Source: Candidatus Syntropharchaeum sp. (GTDB lineage Archaea; Halobacteriota; Syntropharchaeia; Alkanophagales; Methanospirareceae). Taken from it: a DNA stretch of 7,778 bases. A program made the translations under genes and the position numbers. Each line of letters starts with the position of its first letter. Positions within the stretch are counted from its first letter, which is position 1. Location of the stretch: the NCBI GenBank assembly GCA_016782355.1, contig JADHYP010000063.1, forward strand, positions 1 to 7,778, read 5' to 3'. The notes under the pieces are model-generated. The model was given only the letters and a program-made list of their open reading frames with translations, did no database searches and had not been told where the DNA came from. Shown here one piece after another: positions 1-5,595 of this stretch.

Positions 1-2386
1 AAACACCTTCTTTTTCATTTAGGATGCCTCCCAAGGATTTGTCATGTTTGACTACCTTTTTGAATATTCGATAGTCGAATTCATTGCCTATTTTGGGTAT
101 AAAATCCACAAACTCCCAGGCAAACTCACTACAATCGTATATTGAGGGGTCACTTAAGATTTTATTTCTGCTTTCTTCTGTCAGGCGGATATATCTCGAT
201 GTTTTGACGCTTTTAGCACCGCTAATATCCTTTCTACAGATTGTAATAGCTGTTCTTTGCATTACACCTTTAAAAACTGGTTGTGGTCTTATGGCAAAGT
301 TAATAATTGTCAAATCGTCTGTATATTCTTTTAGAAAGTCCCTTAGAGCTTTGTATTTTGGTTGGCAATAGGCAGAGTTCGCATGAATAAATCCAAACAT
401 ACCAGCAGGGTAAAGCAGTTTTTTTATCGAAATCTTCATAAATTCGTCATACAAATTTTTCGATTCAGTAAGCAGATAACCATATCCAACTTTATTAAGC
501 TCGACATAGGGTGGATTCCCAATTATTATATTAAACCCTCTCTCTTCTTCCGGCTTGGTTGGGTCAAAAACATCATAGAACTCAAAGCCCCAGTGGAATG
601 GCTTGAATTGTAAAAACTCCTCTTTGCTTATCTCTATCTTCTTTGCCCTGAACTTCAGATAAAGATTTGGGTTCAGCAATTTCTTTATCTTCTCATCCAG
701 CCCGTTTATTTTCTCCTTTAATTCCTTTGCTTCTTCTCCCTCCGCTCTTTTATATGCACGCAAAAAATTGAATTTCGCTTTCTGGAACTCGCTTATGTCC
801 ACGTATCCAATCAAACTGTTCCCAACCCGGAGGTTGTAGTCAATGTTCGGCAGCGGCTCTACACGTTCCGGTTCGTAAGAATCAACAAGCCACAGCCATA
901 GCCTCAATTTCGCTATTTCTACACCACTCGGATTTATATCCACACCGTAAAGATTATGCATTAATATCCACTTCTTCAATGCGATGTCTGAGTTTCCCAA
1001 CCCTAATTTATCATCTATCCTTCTGTTCAGCTCGAACAAGATGTTCGCCGCCGCAAGCAAGAACGCACCAGAACCACACGCATTGTCCAGAATTCTTATT
1101 TCTTGTACTTCTTTCCATATTTCTTCCAGAGTCGTGGCTGGAAGTATAAACAACTCCTCAATGTCTTTAATAAGTTCAGTCTCCTTGTAGCCCTTTTCAG
1201 TCTTAAGAATTTCGTTTGTTTTGTCTATTATGCATGGATAGATCGTATTCTCCGAAATATACCTCGTTATCGGTCTTGGAGTGTAGTAAGCGCCAGTTCC
1301 CTTCCTGTCGGTGGCGGTCATCGCCCTCTCAAAGATATAGCCCAGTATTTCAGGGTCTATGGAACTCTCGTTCTCAAATTGCTCCTTATGCACGAACTTG
1401 AAACTATCTAAAAACTCCATCACCTTCTTCAAAATCTCTGCTTTTACTTTATAGTTGATATTCTTTGTTTCAACTACGGTATGAACAAACAAGCTCCCGT
1501 TCAAGTAGGGAATATCCTTAAACCGCTCATTAACGTCCCACCGGTCGTCATTCGGCGTGTTCAACACACCAAAAAATAATTGCCTTAGTTTGAGTGTGAG
1601 TATATCCTCTTTAACCTCGGATAAATATTTGAGTATATCTTCCTTTATTACGCCTTTTGACTGTAAGAACTTGATGAAAATCAGCCGGTTCATCACTACC
1701 TGCGCTATCTGCTCCCTTTCTTCCAAATCCTTTACTCCGATGACGTTGTTGACCAAACAATCGGCTTCAGCAACGGTCTTCACCCTGTTTTCATGGTCTT
1801 TATACCTGCCGCCGTGCAATAGCGCATTATACCAATCGTAAAACTTCTTACTTATCTCTTCTTCCGTCTTTGGAGAAACAACTTTCTCTTTACCTACCAA
1901 AAATTCCTTTACCTTCTCAAAATTCTCTTCTAACCTCCGATCATCCACTATTTCCCCCGCCTTATCAACGAATACCCATCTCAGTCCATCGGTTGCCACG
2001 CCAAAATCATAGTTCTCCTTCACTTCCGCAAGTTTGAACAAGCCCTTTATTTGATTCACTCCGCTATCTTTACCTTTTTCGAATAAAGCGGCATTTAACG
2101 GCTTTGCCTCAACTAAGAACATGCGTTCTTTGCGTTTTATCCGGTAATCTACGCTTCTATGACCACGGGGAGTCTCGAAAGATTTTTCAGGCAGTTTCTC
2201 CAACCCTAACGCATCGAGAATTTTATCAATCAGGAATTCCTTTGTAAATGCTTCTGGCTCTGCCTTCTCTTTCATAAATTCAGAACTGAGTTCCTTGCCT
2301 TCTTCAAAAACTCTGCTCTTGCCATCTAAAGTGAGTCGTTCCTTAATGTCCTTTATTAGCGTATCAACGATATTTGCCTGGTTCAT
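1..2386 (-). CDS. Type IIG (Eco57I-like) restriction-modification enzyme, C-terminus cut by window edge
   Basis: One reading frame of 795 codons runs without a stop from an ATG at 2386 to the left edge, so the C-terminus is missing. Seen: near residues 80-95 there is VDYRI followed by VEAK, giving D80 and E93-x-K95, the PD-(D/E)xK nuclease pattern. A long helical stretch follows. GAYYTP (365-370) matches methylase motif X. DNACGSGAF (434-442) is the SAM-binding motif I, followed by LYGVDINP. NPPY (624-627) is the catalytic motif IV of N6-adenine methylases. The target-recognition region probably begins after this and is largely outside the window. Known for the family: one polypeptide both methylates adenine and cleaves DNA, without separate S or R subunits. 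The start has no ribosome site. Instead the stop of a 19-codon ORF lies 5 nt upstream, so translational coupling is possible. The frame shows no damage. A methylase-only relative is the alternative, but the D/ExK motif argues against it. Confidence 0.85.
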   Translation of the reverse strand, partial: MNQANIVDTLIKDIKERLTLDGKSRVFEEGKELSSEFMKEKAEPEAFTKEFLIDKILDALGLEKLPEKSFETPRGHRSVDYRIKRKERMFLVEAKPLNAALFEKGKDSGVNQIKGLFKLAEVKENYDFGVATDGLRWVFVDKAGEIVDDRRLEENFEKVKEFLVGKEKVVSPKTEEEISKKFYDWYNALLHGGRYKDHENRVKTVAEADCLVNNVIGVKDLEEREQIAQVVMNRLIFIKFLQSKGVIKEDILKYLSEVKEDILTLKLRQLFFGVLNTPNDDRWDVNERFKDIPYLNGSLFVHTVVETKNINYKVKAEILKKVMEFLDSFKFVHKEQFENESSIDPEILGYIFERAMTATDRKGTGAYYTPRPITRYISENTIYPCIIDKTNEILKTEKGYKETELIKDIEELFILPATTLEEIWKEVQEIRILDNACGSGAFLLAAANILFELNRRIDDKLGLGNSDIALKKWILMHNLYGVDINPSGVEIAKLRLWLWLVDSYEPERVEPLPNIDYNLRVGNSLIGYVDISEFQKAKFNFLRAYKRAEGEEAKELKEKINGLDEKIKKLLNPNLYLKFRAKKIEISKEEFLQFKPFHWGFEFYDVFDPTKPEEERGFNIIIGNPPYVELNKVGYGYLLTESKNLYDEFMKISIKKLLYPAGMFGFIHANSAYCQPKYKALRDFLKEYTDDLTIINFAIRPQPVFKGVMQRTAITICRKDISGAKSVKTSRYIRLTEESRNKILSDPSIYDCSEFAWEFVDFIPKIGNEFDYRIFKKVVKHDKSLGGILNEKEGV

Positions 2387-2391
2387 TTTTA

Positions 2392-2451
2392 CTAAACGCT
2401 TTTCTTATCTGCCAAAATCCATGCTTTATTATCAACTAAAATTGCACCCAT
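2392..2451 (-). other. 19-codon ORF in repeat copy A, just upstream of the RM gene
   Basis: This short ORF reads MGAILVDNKAWILADKKSV and ends with TAG 5 nt before the ATG of the restriction-modification gene. A GGTG run lies just before its ATG and could serve as a ribosome site. The same peptide, with three substitutions, begins the 34-codon ORF at 3556-3660. Two of the six nucleotide differences between the copies are synonymous. It is either a relic of the start of a coding gene or a leader peptide. I do not recognise the family. Calling it a real gene is not supported. Confidence 0.4.
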
Positions 2452-2515
2452 TTTTACACCATCACACCATCTGCAAATGAACATATTGTTAGCAGTAATG
2501 TTATATTGTTTTCTC
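2394..2515 (-). repeat. Diverged direct repeat, copy A
   Basis: A 64-bp core (2394-2457) matches 3603-3666 at 58 of 64 positions by eye, in the same orientation. Weaker matching continues beyond the core. Both copies have CTAACAATAT-TTCATTTGCA, and GAAAACAATAT further out, reaching about 2515. Between these the copies differ in length and sequence. Each copy ends immediately before the start of a minus-strand gene: the RM enzyme here and the ATP-binding protein for copy B. It could be a duplicated promoter/leader or remains of a duplicated gene start. Confidence 0.75.
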
Positions 2516-2600
2516 TACCTCCATATTCCTGCATCTCAAAACCCCTGCTCGTGAAGAATTTTTTCAATGCTCCCTCGTTCTGGATGTTTTCAAATCTCAT
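2454..2600 (-). pseudogene. 48-residue ORF fragment, probable gene remnant
   Basis: The ORF starts MRFENIQNEGALKKFFTSRG, a soluble, helix-like beginning resembling the N-terminus of a normal protein. From about residue 30 it enters sequence shared with repeat copy B and then stops with a hydrophobic tail (ITLLLTICSFADGVMV). The change of character at the repeat boundary suggests that a gene start was joined to, or interrupted by, the repeat. A GTGGA just before the ATG is a weak ribosome site. The parent family is not recognised. It may still be a short expressed peptide. Confidence 0.35.
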
Positions 2601-2626
2601 TTTCCACTAATTGCATGTAATGAAAC

Positions 2627-2731
2627 TTACCCATTTTGCACCATTCTACACAGTTCTACACCATTTCACCATTTCACCATTTACCCATTTCACCATTTAC
2701 CCATTTTTACCCATTTTTACCCAATTACCCG
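2627..2731 (-). repeat. Degenerate 8-10 bp tandem array (GGTGAAAT / GGGTAAAT type)
   Basis: On the minus strand about a dozen units in a row begin with GGT and run through A-rich sequence to AT or ATG, such as GGTGAAAT, GGGTAAAT and GGTAAAAATG. Unit length varies from 8 to 11. The array supplies the last ten codons and the stop of the ATP-binding protein gene (GNWVKMGKNG) and continues into the spacer. GTAAAAATGGG within the array is also the sequence at the mini-ORF start of repeat copies A and B, so array and repeats may be related. Units this short, with no spacers, rule out a CRISPR array. Confidence 0.7.
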
Positions 2732-3575
2732 ATAATGTGTAAAATATACCTCTTCCACTGCCCCTTCTTTCAAATATCTCTAATCTTAACATTTTATCAA
2801 GGTCTAACTTTGCTGTCTCTCTCGTTGTGTTGTTTAATTTTTGATATTCGCTATTTGTAATCCTGCCTTTTTCTTTAACAAATTCTATCGCCTTTTTTTG
2901 CCTTTCATTTAATTTGATAATTTCTTTTCCTTCGGATATTTTGGCAAGTTCTTCTTTCTTGTGTCCATAAAATCTTATCGTAAAGAAGTTTTCAGAAACA
3001 TCTATCTTAGGCTTTTTTAATCCCACATTTTTCATAGCATCTTTCATCCTCTGTATTCCCGTTCCAGCCTTCTCGACAAGCCAAAGCATCCTGAAAAGTT
3101 CAGCAACCAATTCATTTCTCCTTGCGCAGATTTTCCCCAATTCCTCTTTCTTTATCCTGAATAGCCCTCCTGGATTGATAATCTCGATAAAATCATCGTA
3201 AATATAAACAAAAACATTGCTTCCCGTTTCAAAATAGTCTCTATGCATTATTGCATTTACTATTCCTTCTCTTATTGCATCAGCAGGGTACTGTTCTATC
3301 TCTTTCCTTTCAAGCCCTTTAATTTGATAAGCCAGTAAAGTATTCCTTTCGACAAATCTCACAGCATCTTCTACCTGTTCTACAAGATTACCATCAAAAT
3401 CCTTTCTATCAATAATATGCGACCTATCCCTGCCTTTAAAAAGAATACAGGAGGTGTAAGCAGAGCGATTAAACTTTTTGACATTTTTAGAAAAGAACAA
3501 TCCAACTACATTTTTGAAATAATTTTCTCCCTCTTGTTCTTCTGCAAGATCGAGATTAGCTAAAATGTTCTCCAA
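2697..3575 (-). CDS. AlbA_2/HATPase_c_4-type ATP-binding and winged-helix DNA-binding protein, lacking the AlbA_2 domain
   Basis: The 292 residues match the C-terminal two thirds of the COG2865-like family often labelled ATP-binding protein or transcriptional regulator. Residues 12-80 resemble the linker segment (FKGRDRSHIIDRKDFDGNL). The GHKL-type ATPase part shows REGIVNAIMHRDY (102-113; the Asn and HRD are the N-box-like motif), INPGGL (133-138) and a glycine motif, AGTGIQRM (170-177). Residues 213-280 form a winged helix (LNERQKKAIEFV, then TNSEYQKLN). Family members usually carry an N-terminal AlbA_2 domain of about 120 residues, which is absent here. The only start is a TTG without a ribosome site, and an alternate-frame ORF overlaps it. 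This points to 5' truncation or a frameshift. The last residues come from a tandem array. Members are common in defence and mobile regions; their exact job is unknown. Confidence 0.75.
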   Translation of the reverse strand: MENILANLDLAEEQEGENYFKNVVGLFFSKNVKKFNRSAYTSCILFKGRDRSHIIDRKDFDGNLVEQVEDAVRFVERNTLLAYQIKGLERKEIEQYPADAIREGIVNAIMHRDYFETGSNVFVYIYDDFIEIINPGGLFRIKKEELGKICARRNELVAELFRMLWLVEKAGTGIQRMKDAMKNVGLKKPKIDVSENFFTIRFYGHKKEELAKISEGKEIIKLNERQKKAIEFVKEKGRITNSEYQKLNNTTRETAKLDLDKMLRLEIFERRGSGRGIFYTLSGNWVKMGKNG

Positions 3576-3660
3576 ATTTTATGTGGTCACTAAAAACTTC
3601 AAAAACGCTTTTCCCATCTGCCAAAATCCCTGCCTTATTATCAACTAAAACTGCGCCCAT
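3556..3660 (-). other. 34-codon ORF in repeat copy B overlapping the ATP-binding protein start
   Basis: This ORF starts with ATG after GTGGGGTAAAA and begins MGAVLVDNKAGILADGKSVF. It overlaps the next gene by 20 nt in another frame. Its first 19 residues correspond to the mini-ORF of copy A. It continues with EVFSDHIKF, whereas copy A stops after KSV. A single-base shift near AAAATTTGGAG would fuse it to the ATP-binding protein (…DHIK then ENILANLDL), so it may be that gene's true start. It may equally be a leader peptide or an unrelated relic. Confidence 0.45.
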
Positions 3661-3740
3661 TTTTACCCCACTTATTCCCTATATCTATGCAAATGAAAAT
3701 ATTGTTAGAGTGCATAATATAATTAATATTGTTTTCCTTG
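3603..3740 (-). repeat. Diverged direct repeat, copy B
   Basis: This is the partner of 2394-2515. Its core, 3603-3666, is the better preserved as coding sequence, because the ORF stays open past the core. The outer part, to about 3740, shares CTAACAATAT-TTCATTTGCA and GAAAACAATAT with copy A, but the stretch between those matches and the core differs in length. It lies in the 217-bp spacer between the divergent ATP-binding protein and DUF447 genes. Confidence 0.75.
3713..3730. promoter_or_regulatory. AT-rich inverted repeat, possible promoter core between divergent genes
   Basis: AATAT-AATTA-ATATT (3716-3730) is a perfect 5-bp inverted repeat in an AT-only stretch that contains TATA-like TAATATAATTAA. 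It sits about 65 bp before the DUF447 start and about 140 bp before the ATP-binding protein start. It could act as a TATA element in either direction. The distances are longer than usual for a short leader, and no ribosome site precedes the DUF447 ATG, so the assignment is weak. Confidence 0.3.
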
Positions 3741-3792
3741 TCAATTTTTTCTGTAAAAAAGAAACAGGGTCAAAATGAGCAGATATTAAAAA

Positions 3793-4437
3793 ATGCACTT
3801 AAAAGAAGCAGGAATCGGCGAGGGCATCTCAGAAGTAATCGTCACCACGCAGTCCGTTTCCAGTGTGCCTAATGCAGCTCCTATTGGAATAATAACGGCA
3901 ACCAATAATAACAATAGCAAAGACAAAGACAAAGATAAAGACAAAGACGAAAACGAAAACGAATATTTCGTAAAGCTATACGAAGGTTCGAAAACGCTTT
4001 CTAACGTGCAGGAAACGAATAAATTAGCGGCGAATGTGACAGATGATGCGGTCTTATTTGTGAAAGCAGCATTTGAGAATCTAAACGAAGCTCATTTCTC
4101 GCTTTTTGCTGGATTGCCAGTGCTAAACGAAGCGAATTCGTGGATAATCTTTGAGTGTATCCTTATCGAGAAAAAACGTGAATCTGGAAATTTCCTTTTT
4201 CAACTGGCGCCCATTGCATTAAAAATAAACAGAAAAGGGGTGAAAGCGATAAACCGCGGGCGTAATGCCGTGATAGAAGCCGCCATTCTCGCAACGAGAT
4301 ATGTCATAACTGCGGATAAACGAGAAAAGGAAGAAATCGAGAAAATGATGGAACGTTATGCCGATGTTATCGCGAAATGCGGTGGACGTAGCGAGAAGGT
4401 GGCTTTTGGTATCCTGCATGCGAAAACTTTACACTAA
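3793..4437 (+). CDS. DUF447 family protein (archaeal, flavin-binding fold)
   Basis: The 214 residues match the archaeal DUF447/COG2457 pattern. There is GISEVIVTT (11-19), NAAPIGI (27-33), KLYEGSKTLSNV (61-72), DDAVLFVKAAF (84-94) and a C-terminal helical section (INRGRNAVIEAAILATRYV, about 153-171). Known: solved or modelled members have a split-barrel FMN-binding fold like flavin reductases, and no reaction is established. Oddity: residues 43-57 are a run of five Lys-Asp pairs followed by Glu-Asn pairs. It is inserted where relatives should have a short turn between the second and third conserved strands. The gene is otherwise intact and is the only plus-strand gene, running toward the antitoxin at 4512. 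The ATG follows ATTAAAAA with no ribosome site; ATG 3793 was chosen because it keeps the conserved start just upstream of GISEVIV. Confidence 0.85.
   Translation: MHLKEAGIGEGISEVIVTTQSVSSVPNAAPIGIITATNNNNSKDKDKDKDKDENENEYFVKLYEGSKTLSNVQETNKLAANVTDDAVLFVKAAFENLNEAHFSLFAGLPVLNEANSWIIFECILIEKKRESGNFLFQLAPIALKINRKGVKAINRGRNAVIEAAILATRYVITADKREKEEIEKMMERYADVIAKCGGRSEKVAFGILHAKTLH
3919..3963 (+). repeat. In-frame hexanucleotide repeat (AAAGAC, then GAAAAC) inside DUF447
   Basis: Five AAAGA(C/T) units are followed by two GAAAAC units and a final GAA. They encode KDKDKDKDKD followed by ENENE. The six-base period keeps the frame, so copy number can change without breaking the protein. The charged stretch is likely a flexible surface loop. 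Confidence 0.85.
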
Positions 4438-4511
4438 TCTTTCATTTTATGTACCGTTTATTTATATCGAGCTTTAGATGAATGGAAATGGAACAATCAC
4501 CACATCTCCCT

Positions 4512-4706
4512 TTACAAATCTCGCCAAGCTTCATCCTCCTCCGATTTTAGCCAATCTTTTTTAAGAGACGTTTCGCTTGCGATTGCCGTTTCCATCCTTT
4601 CTTCCACCGATTTTGCCGCTAAAAAGCGTATAAAATCCAGTATCTCCGCAAGATAATGTTCTGGAACCCTCTCAATTTCCTTTAAGATTACTTCCTTTAC
4701 CGCCAT
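4512..4706 (-). CDS. Lone DUF2281-type (VapB-like) antitoxin
   Basis: The 64-residue protein has the DUF2281 layout. A helical N-terminus (LKEIERVPEHYLAEILDFIRFL, about 8-29) is followed by the acidic, Trp-containing tail KDWLKSEEDEAWRDL (50-64). In known loci the N-terminal part binds DNA or dimerises, and the tail wraps the cognate toxin, usually a PIN-domain VapC or a RelE/MazF-like partner encoded just downstream. Here only 74 bp separate its stop from the end of the convergent DUF447 gene, and no ORF of toxin size lies there. It is therefore an orphan. A strong GAGGTGA ribosome site precedes the ATG. It may have lost its toxin, or it may act in trans on the nearby VapC. Confidence 0.75.
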   Translation of the reverse strand: MAVKEVILKEIERVPEHYLAEILDFIRFLAAKSVEERMETAIASETSLKKDWLKSEEDEAWRDL

Positions 4707-4710
4707 ATTT

Positions 4711-4717
4711 TCACCTC
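4711..4717 (-). promoter_or_regulatory. Ribosome binding site of the lone antitoxin
   Basis: GAGGTGA lies 4 nt before the ATG at 4706 and matches the archaeal 16S anti-Shine-Dalgarno sequence closely. It is a textbook site, unlike those of several other genes here, and it fixes the start codon. Confidence 0.7.
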
Positions 4718-4752
4718 ACTATTTATTTTGTATGTCTAACCTTAAGTTATAA

Positions 4753-4772
4753 CCCCGCATTAAAATGCGGGG
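4753..4772 (-). other. Perfect 8-bp hairpin resembling an IS200/IS605 right end
   Basis: The arms CCCCGCAT and ATGCGGGG are exact inverted repeats around a 4-nt TAAA/TTTA loop. On the minus strand the hairpin is preceded by GGGGATG and followed by TTATAACTT. This resembles the GC-rich hairpin and short flanking signal at the right end of IS200/IS605-OrfB elements. The preceding GGGGATGCCCC could form a smaller competing hairpin. No tnpA or tnpB lies next to it: vapC ends about 70 bp away. It could instead be a transcription terminator for vapBC or a regulatory hairpin in the leader of the lone antitoxin, but there is no T-run after the stem. Confidence 0.5.
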
Positions 4773-4840
4773 CATCCCCTTTGCTGCATCTTCATCTATT
4801 TCCAACACCTCTAATCTTTTACTTATATAAATTCCCCTCA

Positions 4841-5257
4841 TTAAAATTGATATATCTCAGCTTTTAGTCCGCTAATCTCTTCTATCCACCTAAAATGCTC
4901 CTCATTCCTTGTAACCACAGCGTCACAACCTTTGTTTATCGCAATCGCCGCTATAATTGCATCAGCACCAACATGTTTCCCTTTATGTGCCAATGTTCCA
5001 CCAAGCTCAGCTGCTTTTACAGCATCAGTATACTCGAAGTCTAAAACTTTCATTCTGCTAATCGCCTTCTCCAATTTATCCTTCACTTTTTTCCTCTTCT
5101 CTTCATCTTTTATCGCATAGGCACCAAATAAAGCCTCATAAACGTTGAAAACGGTAGTTGCATGCACACCCCCTTCATCTAACTTCTGCGTTATTGTTCT
5201 TATAGCAGATGGTCTTCTGATCAAGTCAACGAAATAAGTTGTGTCTATGCATTTCAT
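4841..5257 (-). CDS. vapC: PIN-domain toxin VapC
   Basis: The 138-residue length is typical of VapC. The acidic metal-site residues are visible: D5 (MKCIDTTYFVDLIR), E41 (NVYEALFGA) and D99 (HVGADAIIAA), with the usual end motif VVTRNEEHF (114-122). Known role: a Mg/Mn-dependent ribonuclease that cleaves RNA, often a tRNA or rRNA, and is inhibited by its VapB. Its ATG overlaps the stop of vapB in ATGA, so translation is coupled and antitoxin is made first. All catalytic positions are present and there is no frame damage, so the toxin is probably active. The RNA target cannot be told from the sequence. Confidence 0.92.
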   Translation of the reverse strand: MKCIDTTYFVDLIRRPSAIRTITQKLDEGGVHATTVFNVYEALFGAYAIKDEEKRKKVKDKLEKAISRMKVLDFEYTDAVKAAELGGTLAHKGKHVGADAIIAAIAINKGCDAVVTRNEEHFRWIEEISGLKAEIYQF

Positions 5258-5472
5258 GCTTTCAAATCCTCGTCTATCTGCTTCCTTAGCCCCTTCACCG
5301 ATTCTTCATACTCCGATACATCGCTTAACTCAGGATAAAGGTCCACTATTTCCATTAATCGCCCTTTGTTGCTCGTTAATCTCCTTATTACCTCTGAAAA
5401 ACTTTCGTCTTTCCCCCTTATACTTTTTAGTAGTGTGTATACATCATCCGACAACGAAATGCTTTTTGTCAT
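5254..5472 (-). CDS. vapB: VapB antitoxin (COG1753/DUF217 family)
   Basis: The 72-residue protein opens TKSISLSDDVYTLLKSIRG, the N-terminal signature of COG1753 antitoxins, followed by ESFSEVIRRLTS. This half forms the DNA-binding dimer. The acidic C-terminal half (about 40-72, with LYPELSDVSEYEESVKGL) should bind and block VapC. It is the first gene of the pair and overlaps vapC by 4 bp. A TATA box and GGAGGAGG lie upstream. Autoregulation by the VapBC complex at this promoter is the known family habit and is inferred here. Confidence 0.9.
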   Translation of the reverse strand: MTKSISLSDDVYTLLKSIRGKDESFSEVIRRLTSNKGRLMEIVDLYPELSDVSEYEESVKGLRKQIDEDLKA

Positions 5473-5483
5473 CTCCTTTCCAA

Positions 5484-5491
5484 CCTCCTCC
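5484..5491 (-). promoter_or_regulatory. Ribosome binding site of vapB
   Basis: GGAGGAGG on the minus strand lies 11 nt before the vapB ATG. A second GGAG abuts the ATG directly and is too close to act. The first is the likely site. Confidence 0.6.
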
Positions 5492-5507
5492 TATATATTA
5501 GGTGCAT

Positions 5508-5519
5508 ATTATATAAAAA
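5508..5519 (-). promoter_or_regulatory. TATA box of the vapBC operon
   Basis: TTTTTATATAAT on the minus strand is centred about 41 bp before the vapB ATG. Archaeal transcription begins roughly 25 bp downstream of the TATA box. That would leave a short leader carrying the GGAGGAGG site, so the parts are consistently spaced. Confidence 0.6.
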
Positions 5520-5525
5520 GTTTCT

Positions 5526-5543
5526 AAAACGAAAAAAAGAAAA
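5526..5543 (-). terminator. Oligo-T terminator after the surface-protein genes
   Basis: The minus strand reads CTTTTCTTTTTTTCGTTTTA about 50 bp beyond the stop of the carbohydrate-binding-like protein. T-rich tracts without a strong hairpin are the usual archaeal termination signal. The tract sits just before the vapBC TATA box and separates the two transcription units. Confidence 0.5.
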
Positions 5544-5595
5544 GGAGCTGAGCCTCTTAATTTTTAACTACTCTTCATATGAAAATATCATATAC

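Noticed and set aside
84..2480. Several plus-strand ORFs of 61-102 codons opposite the RM gene
   Set aside because: They are shadows of a 795-codon minus-strand frame with clear methylase and nuclease motifs, and none has a recognisable domain.
2627..2731. Possible CRISPR array
   Set aside because: The units are 8-10 bp, irregular and contiguous, with no unique spacers and no cas genes.
2636..2860. Plus-strand ORF rich in His, Pro and Phe
   Set aside because: Its composition comes from the tandem array read on the opposite strand; the rest overlaps the end of the ATP-binding protein.
3581..3778. Plus-strand 65-codon ORF in the divergent spacer
   Set aside because: It overlaps repeat copy B. 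The protein has no recognisable motif, and its start lacks a ribosome site.
4438..4511. Search for a toxin gene partnering the lone antitoxin
   Set aside because: The 74 bp hold no ORF of useful length and no clear signal on either strand.
4932..5501. Plus-strand ORFs opposite vapB and vapC
   Set aside because: They are antisense to a complete toxin-antitoxin pair with catalytic residues, start overlap and its own promoter.
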